Below are positions 1 through 8,791 of a DNA stretch of 64,000 nt, piece by piece. Origin of the DNA: Bradyrhizobium sp. Rc3b (GTDB taxonomy: Bacteria > Pseudomonadota > Alphaproteobacteria > Rhizobiales > Xanthobacteraceae); NCBI RefSeq assembly GCF_900114915.1, contig NZ_FOUS01000010.1, positions 186,001 to 250,000 on the forward strand. The letters run 5' to 3'. Positions within the stretch are counted from its first letter, which is position 1, and each line of letters begins with the position of its first letter. Under the pieces are notes generated by a model that saw nothing but the letters and a program-made list of their open reading frames with translations, made no database searches and was not told the origin of the DNA. The translations under genes were made by a program, and so were the position numbers.

Positions 1-45
1 GCTTCCCTGCCAGAACCGCATCAGGAGATCGGCGATGTTTCTCAT
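1..45 (-). CDS. possible 5' end of an unidentified gene, cut by window edge
   Basis: Only 15 codons are inside the window, reading MRNIADLLMRFWQGS from an ATG at 43-45. A purine-rich stretch (GAGAGTACGCC before the ATG) could serve as ribosome binding site. The peptide is too short to identify. It may also be a chance reading frame; the next kilobase beyond the left edge would settle it. Confidence 0.3.
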   Translation of the reverse strand, partial: MRNIADLLMRFWQGS

Positions 46-434
46 GGCGTACTCTCTGCACCAACCATGGCAATCAGCAGCAATTGAGCGGCAAAGCGCC
101 GGTTAGTTCGGGAGAAGGGCCGGCGGGCGCTACGCCGCCGGCCTTGTCCCGCAACTGCCGGCTCGCAGGCCGGTTCCGTTGCTTTTCACTCTGGATGCAT
201 CGGTACCACCAAGCACTTGGCCGGCGCCATCGCGCGCAGGTATGAAGTGACCATACCTAGGTAGACTTGGGTGGTGAATCGGGATCAGTCGACCAAGTGG
301 CGACTTAATCGCTGGTAGGTTGACGACTTCCGTGGATGGCCCAACTCCGAACGCTGAGGTCCGTTATTGCGCCGCTATCAGAAACACAGCGGACTTCGTA
401 CGCGCCCGGAGTGCCGCGGCATCCCGGCGGGCCA
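46..434. other. 389-base intergenic region with one GC hairpin
   Basis: No convincing gene is seen here. The only clear structure is an inverted repeat, GGCCGGCG at 118-125 and CGCCGGCC at 136-143, separated by 10 bases, lying downstream of the dioxygenase gene. It lacks a proper T-run, so it is at best a weak terminator for the minus-strand dioxygenase. A reading frame that starts at 336 runs antisense to the dioxygenase and is not a gene. Confidence 0.5.
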
Positions 435-1352
435 TCAGGCCCGCTCCACAGCCTTCACACCAAGCGGCGTCGGCGCCATGCCGCCACCGGGCTTGAGGTG
501 GAATTCATAGCTCATCAAATGCCACTGACCGTCCGCCTTGGAGCCGTCAGGCATCGCGGGATCGTTGCGCGGCTCGACCTTGGCGACGAGATCATCCTTG
601 ACCCCGAACACCACGTCGGAATCCAGATATTTGTCGCCGTCCATGAAGACGTGCGTGATCAGCGGCTCGTATCCCTTCGCGTTGACCAGGAAGTGCACAT
701 GCGCCGGGCGCATCGGATGACGCTTGGTCTGCATGATCATCTCGCCGACCGGGCCGTCGGTCGGGATCGGATAGCTGCATGGCAAGATGGTACGGAAGAA
801 GAAGCGGCCATCGTCATCGGTGATGAAGCGCGCCCGCGCCGAAGCGCCGACCTCGTCATAATTCGGCTTCTGGGAATCGTAGAAGCCGTCGTCATCGGCA
901 TGCCAGACGTCGACGGGGACATTGGCCAGCGGCTTGCCCTTGAGATCGGTAACGCGGCTCTGCACGAACATCCGCTCGCCGGTTTGATTGTTCGGCGAGA
1001 TGTCGGTGCCGTGCGCGGCCACCTTGTGCTCGCCGACATAGAACGGGCCGAGCACGGTTGTCTGGGTGGCGCCCTCGCGGTCGCGATGGTTGACCGCGTC
1101 GACCAGCATGGAGACACCGAGCACGTCGGACAGCAGGATGAACTCCTGGCGGGTGTCGGTGCATTTCTGCCCGGTGCGGGTCAGGAAATCGATGGCGTAG
1201 TCCCATTCCTCGAAGGTGAGACCCGTCTTGCTCACGTAATCGTGCAGCGACTTCACCAATTCCTGGAGCAGGAATTTCGCGCGCGGATCGGGCGTGCTGT
1301 CGAAGCTTTTGACGACGGCCTGGGTGAGATCAGTCTCGTTGAACTGGGTCAT
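435..1352 (-). CDS. intradiol ring-cleavage dioxygenase, hydroxyquinol/catechol 1,2-dioxygenase type
   Basis: A 305-residue non-heme Fe(III) dioxygenase that opens an aromatic diol or triol ring between the hydroxyls. The N-terminal helical dimerisation domain (about residues 1-100) is followed by the catalytic beta domain. The four iron ligands are all visible: Tyr158 in VWHADDDGFYDS, Tyr194 in CSYPIP, and His218 and His220 in RPAHVHF. The length and the lack of a signal peptide fit cytoplasmic hydroxyquinol 1,2-dioxygenases better than protocatechuate 3,4-dioxygenase, but catechol or chlorocatechol use cannot be excluded. The gene stands alone and faces away from the esterase at 1512. It may connect with the decarboxylase near 10.1-11.2 kb, because hydroxyquinol is the ring-cleavage substrate in gamma-resorcylate breakdown; that link is inference. 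Confidence 0.85.
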   Translation of the reverse strand: MTQFNETDLTQAVVKSFDSTPDPRAKFLLQELVKSLHDYVSKTGLTFEEWDYAIDFLTRTGQKCTDTRQEFILLSDVLGVSMLVDAVNHRDREGATQTTVLGPFYVGEHKVAAHGTDISPNNQTGERMFVQSRVTDLKGKPLANVPVDVWHADDDGFYDSQKPNYDEVGASARARFITDDDGRFFFRTILPCSYPIPTDGPVGEMIMQTKRHPMRPAHVHFLVNAKGYEPLITHVFMDGDKYLDSDVVFGVKDDLVAKVEPRNDPAMPDGSKADGQWHLMSYEFHLKPGGGMAPTPLGVKAVERA

Positions 1353-1511
1353 GATGGTTTGCCCTGCGTTTTCTCATTGGCCCCGGGGGGGCCTGGAGGC
1401 GTTCCAGGGGCCAGCCTACACCAGCCGGCCCGCTCGCGTTAAGCGCGAGCGGCTTGGAATGGGGCCGTCATTTGGCTATCAACGGACCGACAAAACTGCC
1501 CGGAGGAACTG

Positions 1512-2786
1512 ATGCTCGCCCCCACCCCCGCCTCGCCCGAATCCGTCGGCATGTCCAAGGCCGCGCTCGACCGCATCGATGCGCATCTGAAGAACCGGTA
1601 CATCGATGCCGGCCGCTTCCCGGGCACGCATCTCCTGGTCTACCGCCGCGGCAAGGTCGCGCACAGCTCGGTTCAAGGCTTTGCCGACGTCGAGCGCAAG
1701 CTGGCGGTCAAGGACGACACCATCTACCGCATCTATTCCATGACCAAGCCGCTCACCAGCGTCGCCTTCATGATGCTGGTCGAGGAAGGCCTGGTCGCGA
1801 TCGACGAGCCCGTCGCCAAATTCATTCCGGAATGGAAGGATCTCGGCGTGTTCGTCGCCGGCACTTCGCCTGCCTTCCTGACCCGCCCGCCGTCCCGGCC
1901 GATGCTGATCGTCGACCTCCTGCGCCACACCTCCGGCCTCACTTACGGCTTCCAGCAACGCTCCAATGTCGATGCCGCCTACCGCGCCGAGAAAATCGGC
2001 GAGGTCGAGAAGTCAGGCACGCTCCAGACCATGATCGAGAGCCTCGCAAAAATCCCGCTGGAGTTCTCGCCGGGCGAGGCCTGGAACTATTCGGTCTCGA
2101 CCGACGTGCTCGGCTATCTCATCGGCAAGATCTCGGGAATCCCCTTCGAGCAATTCCTGAAGCAACGCATTCTCGACCCGCTCGGCATGACCGACACCGA
2201 TTTCCACGTGCCTGCTTCCAAGGCCCACCGGTTCGCCGCCTGCTACTCGGCCGACCCCGGTGGCGGCATGACCTTCCATGCCGGCCAGCGGCGCGAGGGC
2301 CTGACGCTTCAGGACGACCCCGCAACGAGCTCGTTCCTTACCCCGCCCTCCTTCATATCCGGGGGCGGCGGCCTCTGCTCGACAGTGGCAGACTATCTCA
2401 CCTTCTGCCGCGCGCTTCTCAACGGCGGCGAGCTCGGCGGCGTCAGGCTGATCGGGCCGAAGACGCTGGCGCTGATGACCAGCAACCACATTCCGGGCGG
2501 CGGCGCCCTGCCCGAAGTGTCGCGCTCGCTCTTCTCCGAGGCCACCTATAACGGCATCGGCTTCGGCCTCGGCTTCGCGGTGACCATGCGCCCGTCCGAA
2601 ACGCTGATCGCCGGCAGCCCCGGCGAATACAATTGGGGCGGCGCAGCCACGACCTCGTTCTGGATCGATCCGGCCGAAGAGCTGATCGCGATCTTCATGA
2701 CGCAGGTGCTGCCGTCGAGCGCCTACCCGATCCGGCGCGAGCTGCGCAGCATGGTCTACGCCGCGATCACCGAGAGCAATCTGTAA
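1512..2786 (+). CDS. serine hydrolase, class C beta-lactamase/esterase family
   Basis: A 424-residue protein of the beta-lactamase-related (Pfam Beta-lactamase) family, whose members are mostly esterases or D-aminopeptidases. The nucleophile motif SxxK is Ser76-Met-Thr-Lys79, the second motif is Tyr-Ser-Val in WNYSVSTDVLGY, and a WGG motif near the C-terminus (NWGGAATT) stands where the lactamase KTG box would be. This pattern matches EstB-like esterases rather than true AmpC. There is no obvious signal peptide, so it is probably cytoplasmic. The ATG follows a strong GGAGG site (CCCGGAGGAACTG). Its substrate is unknown. It ends at a perfect hairpin shared with the convergent TRAP operon. Confidence 0.85.
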   Translation: MLAPTPASPESVGMSKAALDRIDAHLKNRYIDAGRFPGTHLLVYRRGKVAHSSVQGFADVERKLAVKDDTIYRIYSMTKPLTSVAFMMLVEEGLVAIDEPVAKFIPEWKDLGVFVAGTSPAFLTRPPSRPMLIVDLLRHTSGLTYGFQQRSNVDAAYRAEKIGEVEKSGTLQTMIESLAKIPLEFSPGEAWNYSVSTDVLGYLIGKISGIPFEQFLKQRILDPLGMTDTDFHVPASKAHRFAACYSADPGGGMTFHAGQRREGLTLQDDPATSSFLTPPSFISGGGGLCSTVADYLTFCRALLNGGELGGVRLIGPKTLALMTSNHIPGGGALPEVSRSLFSEATYNGIGFGLGFAVTMRPSETLIAGSPGEYNWGGAATTSFWIDPAEELIAIFMTQVLPSSAYPIRRELRSMVYAAITESNL

Positions 2787-2797
2787 CCAATCCAACC

Positions 2798-2824
2798 GAT
2801 CCCGCGGCCCACCGCCGCGGGATC
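2798..2824. terminator. bidirectional hairpin between convergent genes
   Basis: A perfect inverted repeat, GATCCCGCGGC at 2798-2808 and GCCGCGGGATC at 2814-2824 with a 5-base loop, lies 11 bases after the esterase stop and 14 bases from the end of dctM. There is no long T-run, as is common in GC-rich genomes. It probably ends transcription from both sides. Confidence 0.6.
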
Positions 2825-2838
2825 GCGCCGTCAGACGC

Positions 2839-4158
2839 TCATTTAAGCATCTCCGGCACGATCAGACGCGGCAGGAACAGCGACACGCTGGGCCAGACGA
2901 TGACTGCCGCGAGCACGAGCAGCATCGGAATCAGCATGATGACCGTGTCCTTCAGCGCATAACGCAGCCGCACGCCCGCGATCGAGCAGGCGATCATCAG
3001 ACACAGGCCGTAGGGCGGCGTCACCAGTCCGAAGGCCAGCGACACGATGGAGATGATCGCGAACTGAACCGGATGGAGATCGACCGACTTGGCGAGCGGC
3101 TCCAGCACCGTGCCGACGATGATAATGGCCGGGATGGCGTCGAGAAAGCAGCCGACGACCAGAAAGCAGAAGGAGATGAAGAAGCCGGCCGCAACAGCGC
3201 CCATGCCCCATGTCGAGACATTGGCCAGCAGTTCCTGAGGGATCTTGTAGTAGGCGAGCAGCCAGCCAAACGCACTTGCGGTGCCGACGCAGAACAGTGC
3301 CACGCCGGCGAGGCGCCCGGTATCGAGCAACGCCTTGTACAATTCGCGTAGACCCGTCTCGCGATAGAAGAATGCTGAGAGCACCACAGAATAGAGCACC
3401 GCAACACAGGCGGACTCGGTCGCGGTGAACCAGCCGAGCAGGATGCCGCCAACGATGATGAACGGCGTCATCATGGCCGGTATCGACCGCCAGATGGCGC
3501 ATCGCATCTCGACCCAGCTTGCCTTCGGATAGGTCGGGTAGCCGCGGCGCACGGCATAGACATGCACCGTCGCCATCTGCGCGCCCGCGATCAGCAGGCC
3601 CGGCACGATGCCAGCCAGATACATCGCCGCAATCGAGGTCGAGATCAGCCCGCCCCAGACGATCATCAGGATCGACGGCGGGATGATTACCGCCAGAACC
3701 GCCGACACCGCCGTGATGGCAATGGAGAACGAGAGGTCGTAGCCCTCCTTGGTCTGCGCATCGATGAAGATCTTTGACTGGCTCGCCGCGTCGGCGGTCG
3801 AGGAGCCGGAGATACCGGCAAAGAACACCGATAGCACGACGTTGATTTGCGCCAGCGACCCCGGCCAGTGACCGACCATCGAGCGCGACAGCGCAACCAG
3901 GCGGTCGGTGATGCCGCCGATGCTCATCAGGTTCGCCGTCAGCAGGAAGAACGGCACCGCCAGCAGGATGAATGAATTGTACGCATTGAAGGTCTCCTGC
4001 GCGAGCGTCATCAGCGACAGATGCGGCTCGATCAGCAGGATCGGCACGCAGGCAAGGCCGAGCGCGAAGGCCACCGGCACGCGCACGATGAGCAGGCCGA
4101 TGAAAACCCCGAACAGCACCATCGCGGCCTGTCCGGCAGAGAGTACATTGCCGCTCAT
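2839..4158 (-). CDS. TRAP transporter large permease (DctM family)
   Basis: A 439-residue, very hydrophobic protein with about 12 membrane segments, of the DctM/SiaM family: the ion-coupled permease subunit that moves the substrate delivered by the periplasmic binding protein. Typical features are the FFAGISGSSTADAASQ region and the VIIPPSILMIVWGG segment. Its start codon overlaps the stop of the small permease gene by four bases (ATGA), which implies translational coupling. The transported acid is not predictable from the permease; TRAP systems commonly carry C4-dicarboxylates, keto acids or aromatic/haloacids. Confidence 0.93.
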   Translation of the reverse strand: MSGNVLSAGQAAMVLFGVFIGLLIVRVPVAFALGLACVPILLIEPHLSLMTLAQETFNAYNSFILLAVPFFLLTANLMSIGGITDRLVALSRSMVGHWPGSLAQINVVLSVFFAGISGSSTADAASQSKIFIDAQTKEGYDLSFSIAITAVSAVLAVIIPPSILMIVWGGLISTSIAAMYLAGIVPGLLIAGAQMATVHVYAVRRGYPTYPKASWVEMRCAIWRSIPAMMTPFIIVGGILLGWFTATESACVAVLYSVVLSAFFYRETGLRELYKALLDTGRLAGVALFCVGTASAFGWLLAYYKIPQELLANVSTWGMGAVAAGFFISFCFLVVGCFLDAIPAIIIVGTVLEPLAKSVDLHPVQFAIISIVSLAFGLVTPPYGLCLMIACSIAGVRLRYALKDTVIMLIPMLLVLAAVIVWPSVSLFLPRLIVPEMLK

Positions 4159-4670
4159 CGCCCTGCCCCAACCAGAATGCGCATTTCATCGACGATCTGT
4201 TCACCCGCGAAAACGATCCACGTGACTCCGGCAACGGGCCAGGCGACGTGAATCAGCCAAAGCGGCAGATCGGCCAGTTCCGAAGTCCTGTTCCAGGCGA
4301 AGCGGGTGAACTCGAGGCCGGCCGATACGAACACCAGCGCCAGCGCCAGTATGCCGAGCCGCGCGAGGATTCGCACCGCGGCCTCCGACCGCCGCGACAA
4401 ATCGGGCCACACATCGACCTCGAAATGCTGCGCTTCGCGCACGCCGACCATGGCGCCGATCATGATCGTCCAGACGAACAGGAAGCGCGCCATCTCCTCC
4501 GTCCAGATGTAGGACGGAATGAAGGGCGTGTAGCGTGAGATGATTTGCAGCGTGACCGGAACGACCAGGACGCCGACGCAGACGGCCAGCAGGAATTCCA
4601 GCAGCTTCGCATAGGCCGCCGAGACGCGACGCCACAGCGACGGTGTGGACGGGACGGGCATTTCAGACAT
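4155..4670 (-). CDS. TRAP transporter small permease (DctQ family)
   Basis: A 171-residue protein with four predicted membrane segments, the DctQ subunit that partners DctM. The family hallmark is the conserved Trp-Thr-Glu-Glu with following Arg-Phe in IWTEEMARFLFVW. I use the ATG at 4668-4670 because CGGAG lies just upstream; a TTG 18 bases further upstream is an alternative. The order binding protein, DctQ, DctM on the minus strand with tight spacing is a standard TRAP operon. Confidence 0.9.
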   Translation of the reverse strand: MSEMPVPSTPSLWRRVSAAYAKLLEFLLAVCVGVLVVPVTLQIISRYTPFIPSYIWTEEMARFLFVWTIMIGAMVGVREAQHFEVDVWPDLSRRSEAAVRILARLGILALALVFVSAGLEFTRFAWNRTSELADLPLWLIHVAWPVAGVTWIVFAGEQIVDEMRILVGAGR

Positions 4671-4754
4671 TGGGGCTCCGTGCAGCAACTCATCCGCCAG
4701 TTCCGGGCAAGAAGCGGGGCTTGCCCGGAGATGCTGTCGGCGGACGCAAAGACC

Positions 4755-5753
4755 TCAGACGACGTTGATCTTCTCGAAAATGCCCTCCGCACCGATTTCC
4801 TTGGCGTAGGTGGCCATCACGGGGTCGGCGAGCTTCTTCATGGCGTCCCGCTCCTCGAAGGGAACGCGCTTGAGCTTGCCGGCCTTCTCGAGCGTGTCGA
4901 GCTTGACGACCTCTTCGCTCGACTCGAGCTGACGGCCGTAGTCGCCGGCCTCCTTGCCGGCCTTCATGATCGCGTCCTGCAACTCCTTCGGCAGGGTCTT
5001 CAGCGTCTTCACCGAGAAGCAGATCGGCCGGATCGACACGGCGTGCTGGGTCAGGTTGAGATGCGGAGCGACTTCGTAGAACTTCATCGCCTCGACGCCG
5101 GCCGCCTCGTTTTCGCCGGCCGATATCACGCCGTTCTGGATCGCGTTGTAGATCTCGTTATAGGCGATCACCGTCGGGCTCATGCCGACCGCCGCAAAGG
5201 TCTTCGACCAGATCGGCGCGCCCTGCACGCGAACCTTGAGTCCCTTGAGATCGGCGAGATTCTTGAGCGGCTTGTTGGCGAAGATGTTGCGGATGCCGCC
5301 GCCGGCATAACCGATCAGGACGACCTCGGCCTTCGCCGCGACCTCGTCAGCGATCGGCGCCAGGATGTTGGCCTCGACGACCTTGTTCATGTGCTCGATG
5401 CCCTTGAACACGAAGGGCGCATCGATGAAGGGGGCCGCCTTGGCGAAGGTCGACATGTGAGCCGGCGAGACGATGCCGTAATCGACCGCCTTGCCCTGCG
5501 ACATGTACTCGAAATACTGCTTCTCGAGGCCGAGCGAGGAGTTCCTGTGCAGCGTGAAGTTGACGGGCTTGCCGTAATACTTCTTCACCAGCTCCTCGAA
5601 CCGGAGCAGTGCCCGGTTGAAGGCGTGGTCGTCGTTGAACTGGACCGCGCCGTTCAGCGAGATCGGCGCTTGCGCCCTGAGGATCGACGGCATCCCAATC
5701 GTAGCCGCCGCAGTGGTCGCACCGATACCAGCGAGAAATGACCTTCGCTTCAT
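4755..5753 (-). CDS. TRAP transporter substrate-binding protein (DctP family)
   Basis: A 332-residue periplasmic solute receptor, first gene of the TRAP operon. The N-terminus MKRRSFLAGIGA with the cleavage region SILRAQA resembles a twin-arginine-type or Sec signal (Arg-Arg then hydrophobic stretch). The family motif around Arg (LKVRVQGAPIWSKTF, corresponding to the conserved ligand-binding Arg) and the region with YNEIYNAIQNGVISAGENE are DctP-like. A GGGGAGACG site precedes the ATG. The ligand is unknown. The gap of 84 bases to dctQ contains no clear terminator, so all three genes are probably one transcript. Confidence 0.92.
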   Translation of the reverse strand: MKRRSFLAGIGATTAAATIGMPSILRAQAPISLNGAVQFNDDHAFNRALLRFEELVKKYYGKPVNFTLHRNSSLGLEKQYFEYMSQGKAVDYGIVSPAHMSTFAKAAPFIDAPFVFKGIEHMNKVVEANILAPIADEVAAKAEVVLIGYAGGGIRNIFANKPLKNLADLKGLKVRVQGAPIWSKTFAAVGMSPTVIAYNEIYNAIQNGVISAGENEAAGVEAMKFYEVAPHLNLTQHAVSIRPICFSVKTLKTLPKELQDAIMKAGKEAGDYGRQLESSEEVVKLDTLEKAGKLKRVPFEERDAMKKLADPVMATYAKEIGAEGIFEKINVV

Positions 5754-6043
5754 CGTCTCCCCTCCCTTTGATGCTCCGGCCCTGTCGCCGGGCCGTGAGC
5801 GCAGCCGGTATCCGGCTTGCGAAGGGGAAGGGTATGAAAAACGTCGGCGGGACGGAAGTCATTTCGCGCGCGCTGGAGGTACTCTTCGTCGCAGGGCTAA
5901 GCCCCCACCACCTGTTGCACTGCAACTCGCGCCCCTGCCGGCGCGGGCGGGCTGTATGGGCACAGTCGCACTCCCGGAGGAGGCCGGCCACGAGCGGACC
6001 TAATGTGCGGCACGCACGGACCCGCTCGCCCGCTGCTGCAGGC
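5754..6043. other. intergenic region upstream of TRAP operon
   Basis: This part of the 542-base gap holds no supported gene. It presumably contains the promoter of the minus-strand TRAP operon; I could not identify a sigma-factor motif or operator with confidence. The remainder of the gap (6044-6266) holds gene remnants listed separately. Confidence 0.4.
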
Positions 6044-6133
6044 CTAGTGTGTATGCCCGATCAGATAGATGCCGCCGCCGATCACCAGCACGGCCGGCAC
6101 AGCCCACAAGATCAATACCGGCGTTTGCCGCTC
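6044..6133 (-). pseudogene. remnant of a small single-helix membrane protein
   Basis: The minus strand reads ERQTPVLILWAVPAVLVIG and then GGIYLIGHTH before a TAG stop at 6044-6046. It is a clean transmembrane segment with a glycine-rich exit, the pattern of tiny membrane proteins common in Bradyrhizobium. No ATG is present: a TGA precedes it in frame, and only a TTG within the helix could start it. It overlaps the end of the neighbouring remnant. I infer a small gene that lost its start; a 23-residue product from the TTG cannot be ruled out. Confidence 0.4.
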
Positions 6134-6266
6134 TCAGCTTCGGTCCGCGATTTGTAGATCGTGCCCGACGGGCTGACGACGGTCATCGACGTGTCCGTCG
6201 GCTTCTTGTCGACGAGTACACTTCTTCGTCTTGACGTCCTGCACGACGCAGAATTCGTCGGCCGCG
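6112..6266 (-). pseudogene. frameshifted, truncated remnant of a small secreted-protein gene
   Basis: Two frames on the minus strand join into one recognisable sequence: AADEFCVVQDVKTKKCT in one frame (about 6216-6266), then VDKKPTDTSMTVVSPSGTIY followed by KSRTEAESG in the next (6112-about 6215). One missing base near 6215 would explain the break. The same kind of small exported protein (signal peptide, then a V-V-Q-D-V-K-T-K-K-C type core) is familiar in Bradyrhizobium from memory; the signal peptide here is gone because the next gene's start lies there, and the C-terminus ends abruptly in GKRRY. This reads as a decayed gene. Comparison with an intact orthologue would confirm it. Confidence 0.55.
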
Positions 6267-6295
6267 CGGCGCTTATTCTCGTGAGGAGGACAAAG

Positions 6296-6655
6296 ATGAA
6301 GAAGCTGCTCCTGCTATCCGCCGCGGCGGTTCTGATCTCGACCAGTGCGTTTGCGCAATCCACCGTGGTGACAACCACCGGAACCGGTCACGAGGCAGCT
6401 GTTCAGATCGAGCCGCAATACCGGACCAGGATCAAATCCTACGTCACCGAGCATCACCTTCGCCCGATCACGACAAAGGAAAAGATCATCGTCGGCGCGA
6501 CCGTGCCGGGCGACGTCGAGCTGGAGGCCGTGCCGTCCGATTGGAGCGCGGACATCCCGAACTGCGCTGCAACATCTCGTTTCCGAACCGCTCGCCATCT
6601 GCGAAAAACATGGCGCCGCGCAAGTCCCGCACGTATGGTCTGCCCAAAATCATAA
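6296..6655 (+). CDS. small secreted DUF1236-like protein, C-terminus probably degraded
   Basis: The ATG at 6296 follows GAGGAGGACAAAG, an excellent ribosome site, and begins a clear signal peptide (MKKLLLLSAAAVLISTSAFA, cleaved before QST). The mature part contains IEPQYRTRIKSYV and VPGDVELEAVPSDW, which resembles the DUF1236 module of rhizobial exported proteins. After the DW the expected family ending (an R-Y-R/Y-x-V block followed by V-x-P-x-S/T-R-x-V-V) is absent; the remaining 37 residues are Arg-rich and unlike it. Other frames give ICEKHGAAQVPHVW, so a frameshift near 6545-6600 is plausible. The protein may still be made and exported, but I doubt it is intact. Confidence 0.5.
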   Translation: MKKLLLLSAAAVLISTSAFAQSTVVTTTGTGHEAAVQIEPQYRTRIKSYVTEHHLRPITTKEKIIVGATVPGDVELEAVPSDWSADIPNCAATSRFRTARHLRKTWRRASPARMVCPKS

Positions 6656-6691
6656 TCCGGCGCCGCTGCGCCGGAACCGGGACGCCCGCGT

Positions 6692-8200
6692 TTGTCAAAG
6701 CTCACCCTGCCGGTCCGGCTCGCTCTTCTGGTGACAGGAACGATGTTGCCGCTGATCGTCTTTGCGGTTGGCATTGTATTCTACAATTACAAACAGGATC
6801 GAAGCGACGCGACCCGCCGGGTGCTGGAGAACGTGCGTAGCATGCGCCTCGTGCTCGACTCCGAGGTGCAGCGGATGACCGGCGGCTTGCAAGTCCTTGC
6901 ACTGACGAATTCGCTGCGTAACGACGACTTCCAGAACTTCCGCCGCATCGCGCTCGGCTTCGTCGACCAATATGGCAAGGGCGGGTTGGTGCTGATCTCC
7001 GATCGCAAGGGCCGGTTGCTGTTCTCCTCCGCAACGGAAGACACCGCAAGCCTGCCGCCACGCGGCCATCTCGAGATCATCGAAAAGGTATTTGCGACCA
7101 GGTCGCCGCAATATTCCGACCTGTTCACCGGCGCGATCAACGGGCGGCAGGTGCTCACCGTCGAGGTTCCGGTGTTCCGCGACGGCGAGGTGATCTACGA
7201 CCTCTGCTTCAGCCCGCCGATCAGTATCTTTCAGGAGCTGGTGGAGAAGCAACGGCCCGACCCGCTCTGGACCGTGACTCTGCTCGACACCAAGGGCATC
7301 GTGTTTGCGCGCGCGCCGAACCCCAGCGAGACCTTTGGCAAGCGCGCCTCGCCCTCGCTTTATGCCGAGATGTTTCGCCGCAGCGAGGCATCGCTCCCGA
7401 CGGTGTCACTCGACGGCGTCGCTCTGGCCGCGGCCTACACACGATCGCGGCTGACGGGCTGGACGATCGCCGCCGGCGTCGACGAAAGCTCGCTGATCGC
7501 GCCGCTCTGGCGCAACATCGCGATCACCAGCCTGATCGGCGGCATCCTGCTGCTGACCGGCCTGACCTTCGCGGTCAGGATGGCGACCACGATCGCGCGC
7601 GGCGAGATGCTGCACAATCTCCTGATCGATGAGCTCAACCATCGCGTCAAGAACACGCTTGCCTTGATGCAGGCGATCGCCGTGCAGACCTTCCGCAGCG
7701 CCAGCCGGGACGAGCGGATGAAATTCGAGGGACGGCTTGGCGCACTGGCCGAAGCGCATAATTTGCTGAGCCAGGAGAAATGGGCGGGCTCCGAGCTGCG
7801 GGAGGTGATCGCCCGCGCGCTTCAGCCGTTCCTGATGAACAGTCCCGACCGCATCCGCATGGCCGGACCCGCCGTACCGCTGTCGCCGCGGCTCGCCGTC
7901 GTGCTGTCGATGATCGTGCACGAGATCGCCACCAACGCCGCGAAATATGGCGCGCTGTCCAACGAGACCGGCCGGGTGACGCTGGATTGGGAGATCATCG
8001 CCGATGCCCCGAAACCGCGGCTGCGCCTGATCTGGACCGAGATCGGCGGACCGCCGGTGACCGCGCCGGTACAGCGCGGCTTCGGCTCGCGCCTGATCGA
8101 GCGCAGCGCACGCGACCAGCTCGGCGGCGAGGCCACCGTCGATTTCCTGCCGCGCGGCGTGGTCTGCACGGTGGTCTGTACGCTGGACGAGGCGCGGTGA
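6692..8200 (+). CDS. HWE-family sensor histidine kinase
   Basis: A 502-residue membrane sensor kinase. A membrane segment lies at about residues 8-27, followed by a periplasmic sensor region of about 240 residues (Cache/PAS-like), a second membrane segment at about 270-292, then a HWE kinase core. The phospho-acceptor is His in DELNHRVKNTLALMQ, the N-box is MIVHEIATNAAKYGA, and the family-naming Trp-x-Glu is WTE in LRLIWTEIGG. Kinases of this class often act in general stress or light/redox signalling with PhyR-type or orphan regulators; no partner regulator lies next to it. The start is a TTG at 6692 without a strong ribosome site; the ATG at residue 18 would delete part of the first membrane helix. 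Confidence 0.88.
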   Translation: MSKLTLPVRLALLVTGTMLPLIVFAVGIVFYNYKQDRSDATRRVLENVRSMRLVLDSEVQRMTGGLQVLALTNSLRNDDFQNFRRIALGFVDQYGKGGLVLISDRKGRLLFSSATEDTASLPPRGHLEIIEKVFATRSPQYSDLFTGAINGRQVLTVEVPVFRDGEVIYDLCFSPPISIFQELVEKQRPDPLWTVTLLDTKGIVFARAPNPSETFGKRASPSLYAEMFRRSEASLPTVSLDGVALAAAYTRSRLTGWTIAAGVDESSLIAPLWRNIAITSLIGGILLLTGLTFAVRMATTIARGEMLHNLLIDELNHRVKNTLALMQAIAVQTFRSASRDERMKFEGRLGALAEAHNLLSQEKWAGSELREVIARALQPFLMNSPDRIRMAGPAVPLSPRLAVVLSMIVHEIATNAAKYGALSNETGRVTLDWEIIADAPKPRLRLIWTEIGGPPVTAPVQRGFGSRLIERSARDQLGGEATVDFLPRGVVCTVVCTLDEAR

Positions 8201-8239
8201 GCGGGAGAGCAGAACTCCCGCGGCAAGCCTGGCAGACCA

Positions 8240-8704
8240 TCACGAGAGCCGGGGAGCCCCCCTGGGATCGGCCTTCATGGCGGCCTGTACGGCATAAGCG
8301 CCGGGTCCATAGCAGGCGATGAGAGCAAGGGCGCCGAGCAGGCCGAGATTCTTCAGGAAGTTGATGGTCTGCATGACGACCGCGGCTTCCGGCACGGCCC
8401 AGAAATTGTGGAACATCAGCGTCGCGGCGACGGTGAACGGAATCAGAGCCATCGCCGCCTGGCGCGCGAACAGCCCAAGCAGCAGGGCCATGCCGCCTCC
8501 GAGCTCGACCGCAATCGCGCCCGCGGCGAGAACGGCCCCTAACCCATCCGCTCCTCCCGGAAGCCTGCCGGCGGTCACGGCAAATGCCAGCACCTTTCCG
8601 ACGCCGCTGTAGAGAAACAGCGGCGCGATCGCGACGCGCGCGAACAGGAGCACCCAGGCATCGAACTGGCCTGCGGCGTCAGTGGAACGAGTGGATATCG
8701 GCAT
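8240..8704 (-). CDS. DoxX family membrane protein
   Basis: A 154-residue protein with four membrane segments and the DoxX pattern: an Arg before the first helix, FLYSGVGKVL, then GGGMALLLGLFAR and a final NFLKNLGLLGALALI. DoxX proteins are small inner-membrane proteins, some linked to thiosulfate:quinone oxidation or to redox homeostasis, most uncharacterised. The ATG follows AAGGAGATCCCGA. It lies 87 bases downstream of the MFS permease on the same strand and may be cotranscribed with the aromatic-acid genes, but there is no functional tie visible. Confidence 0.85.
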   Translation of the reverse strand: MPISTRSTDAAGQFDAWVLLFARVAIAPLFLYSGVGKVLAFAVTAGRLPGGADGLGAVLAAGAIAVELGGGMALLLGLFARQAAMALIPFTVAATLMFHNFWAVPEAAVVMQTINFLKNLGLLGALALIACYGPGAYAVQAAMKADPRGAPRLS

Positions 8705-8791
8705 TCGGGATCTCCTTCTAGTTTTTAGTTTTCGTCGGGGAAAGCGGAGGGATGATCCACATCACCCCCATGGATGGATCAACGCGCCTCG

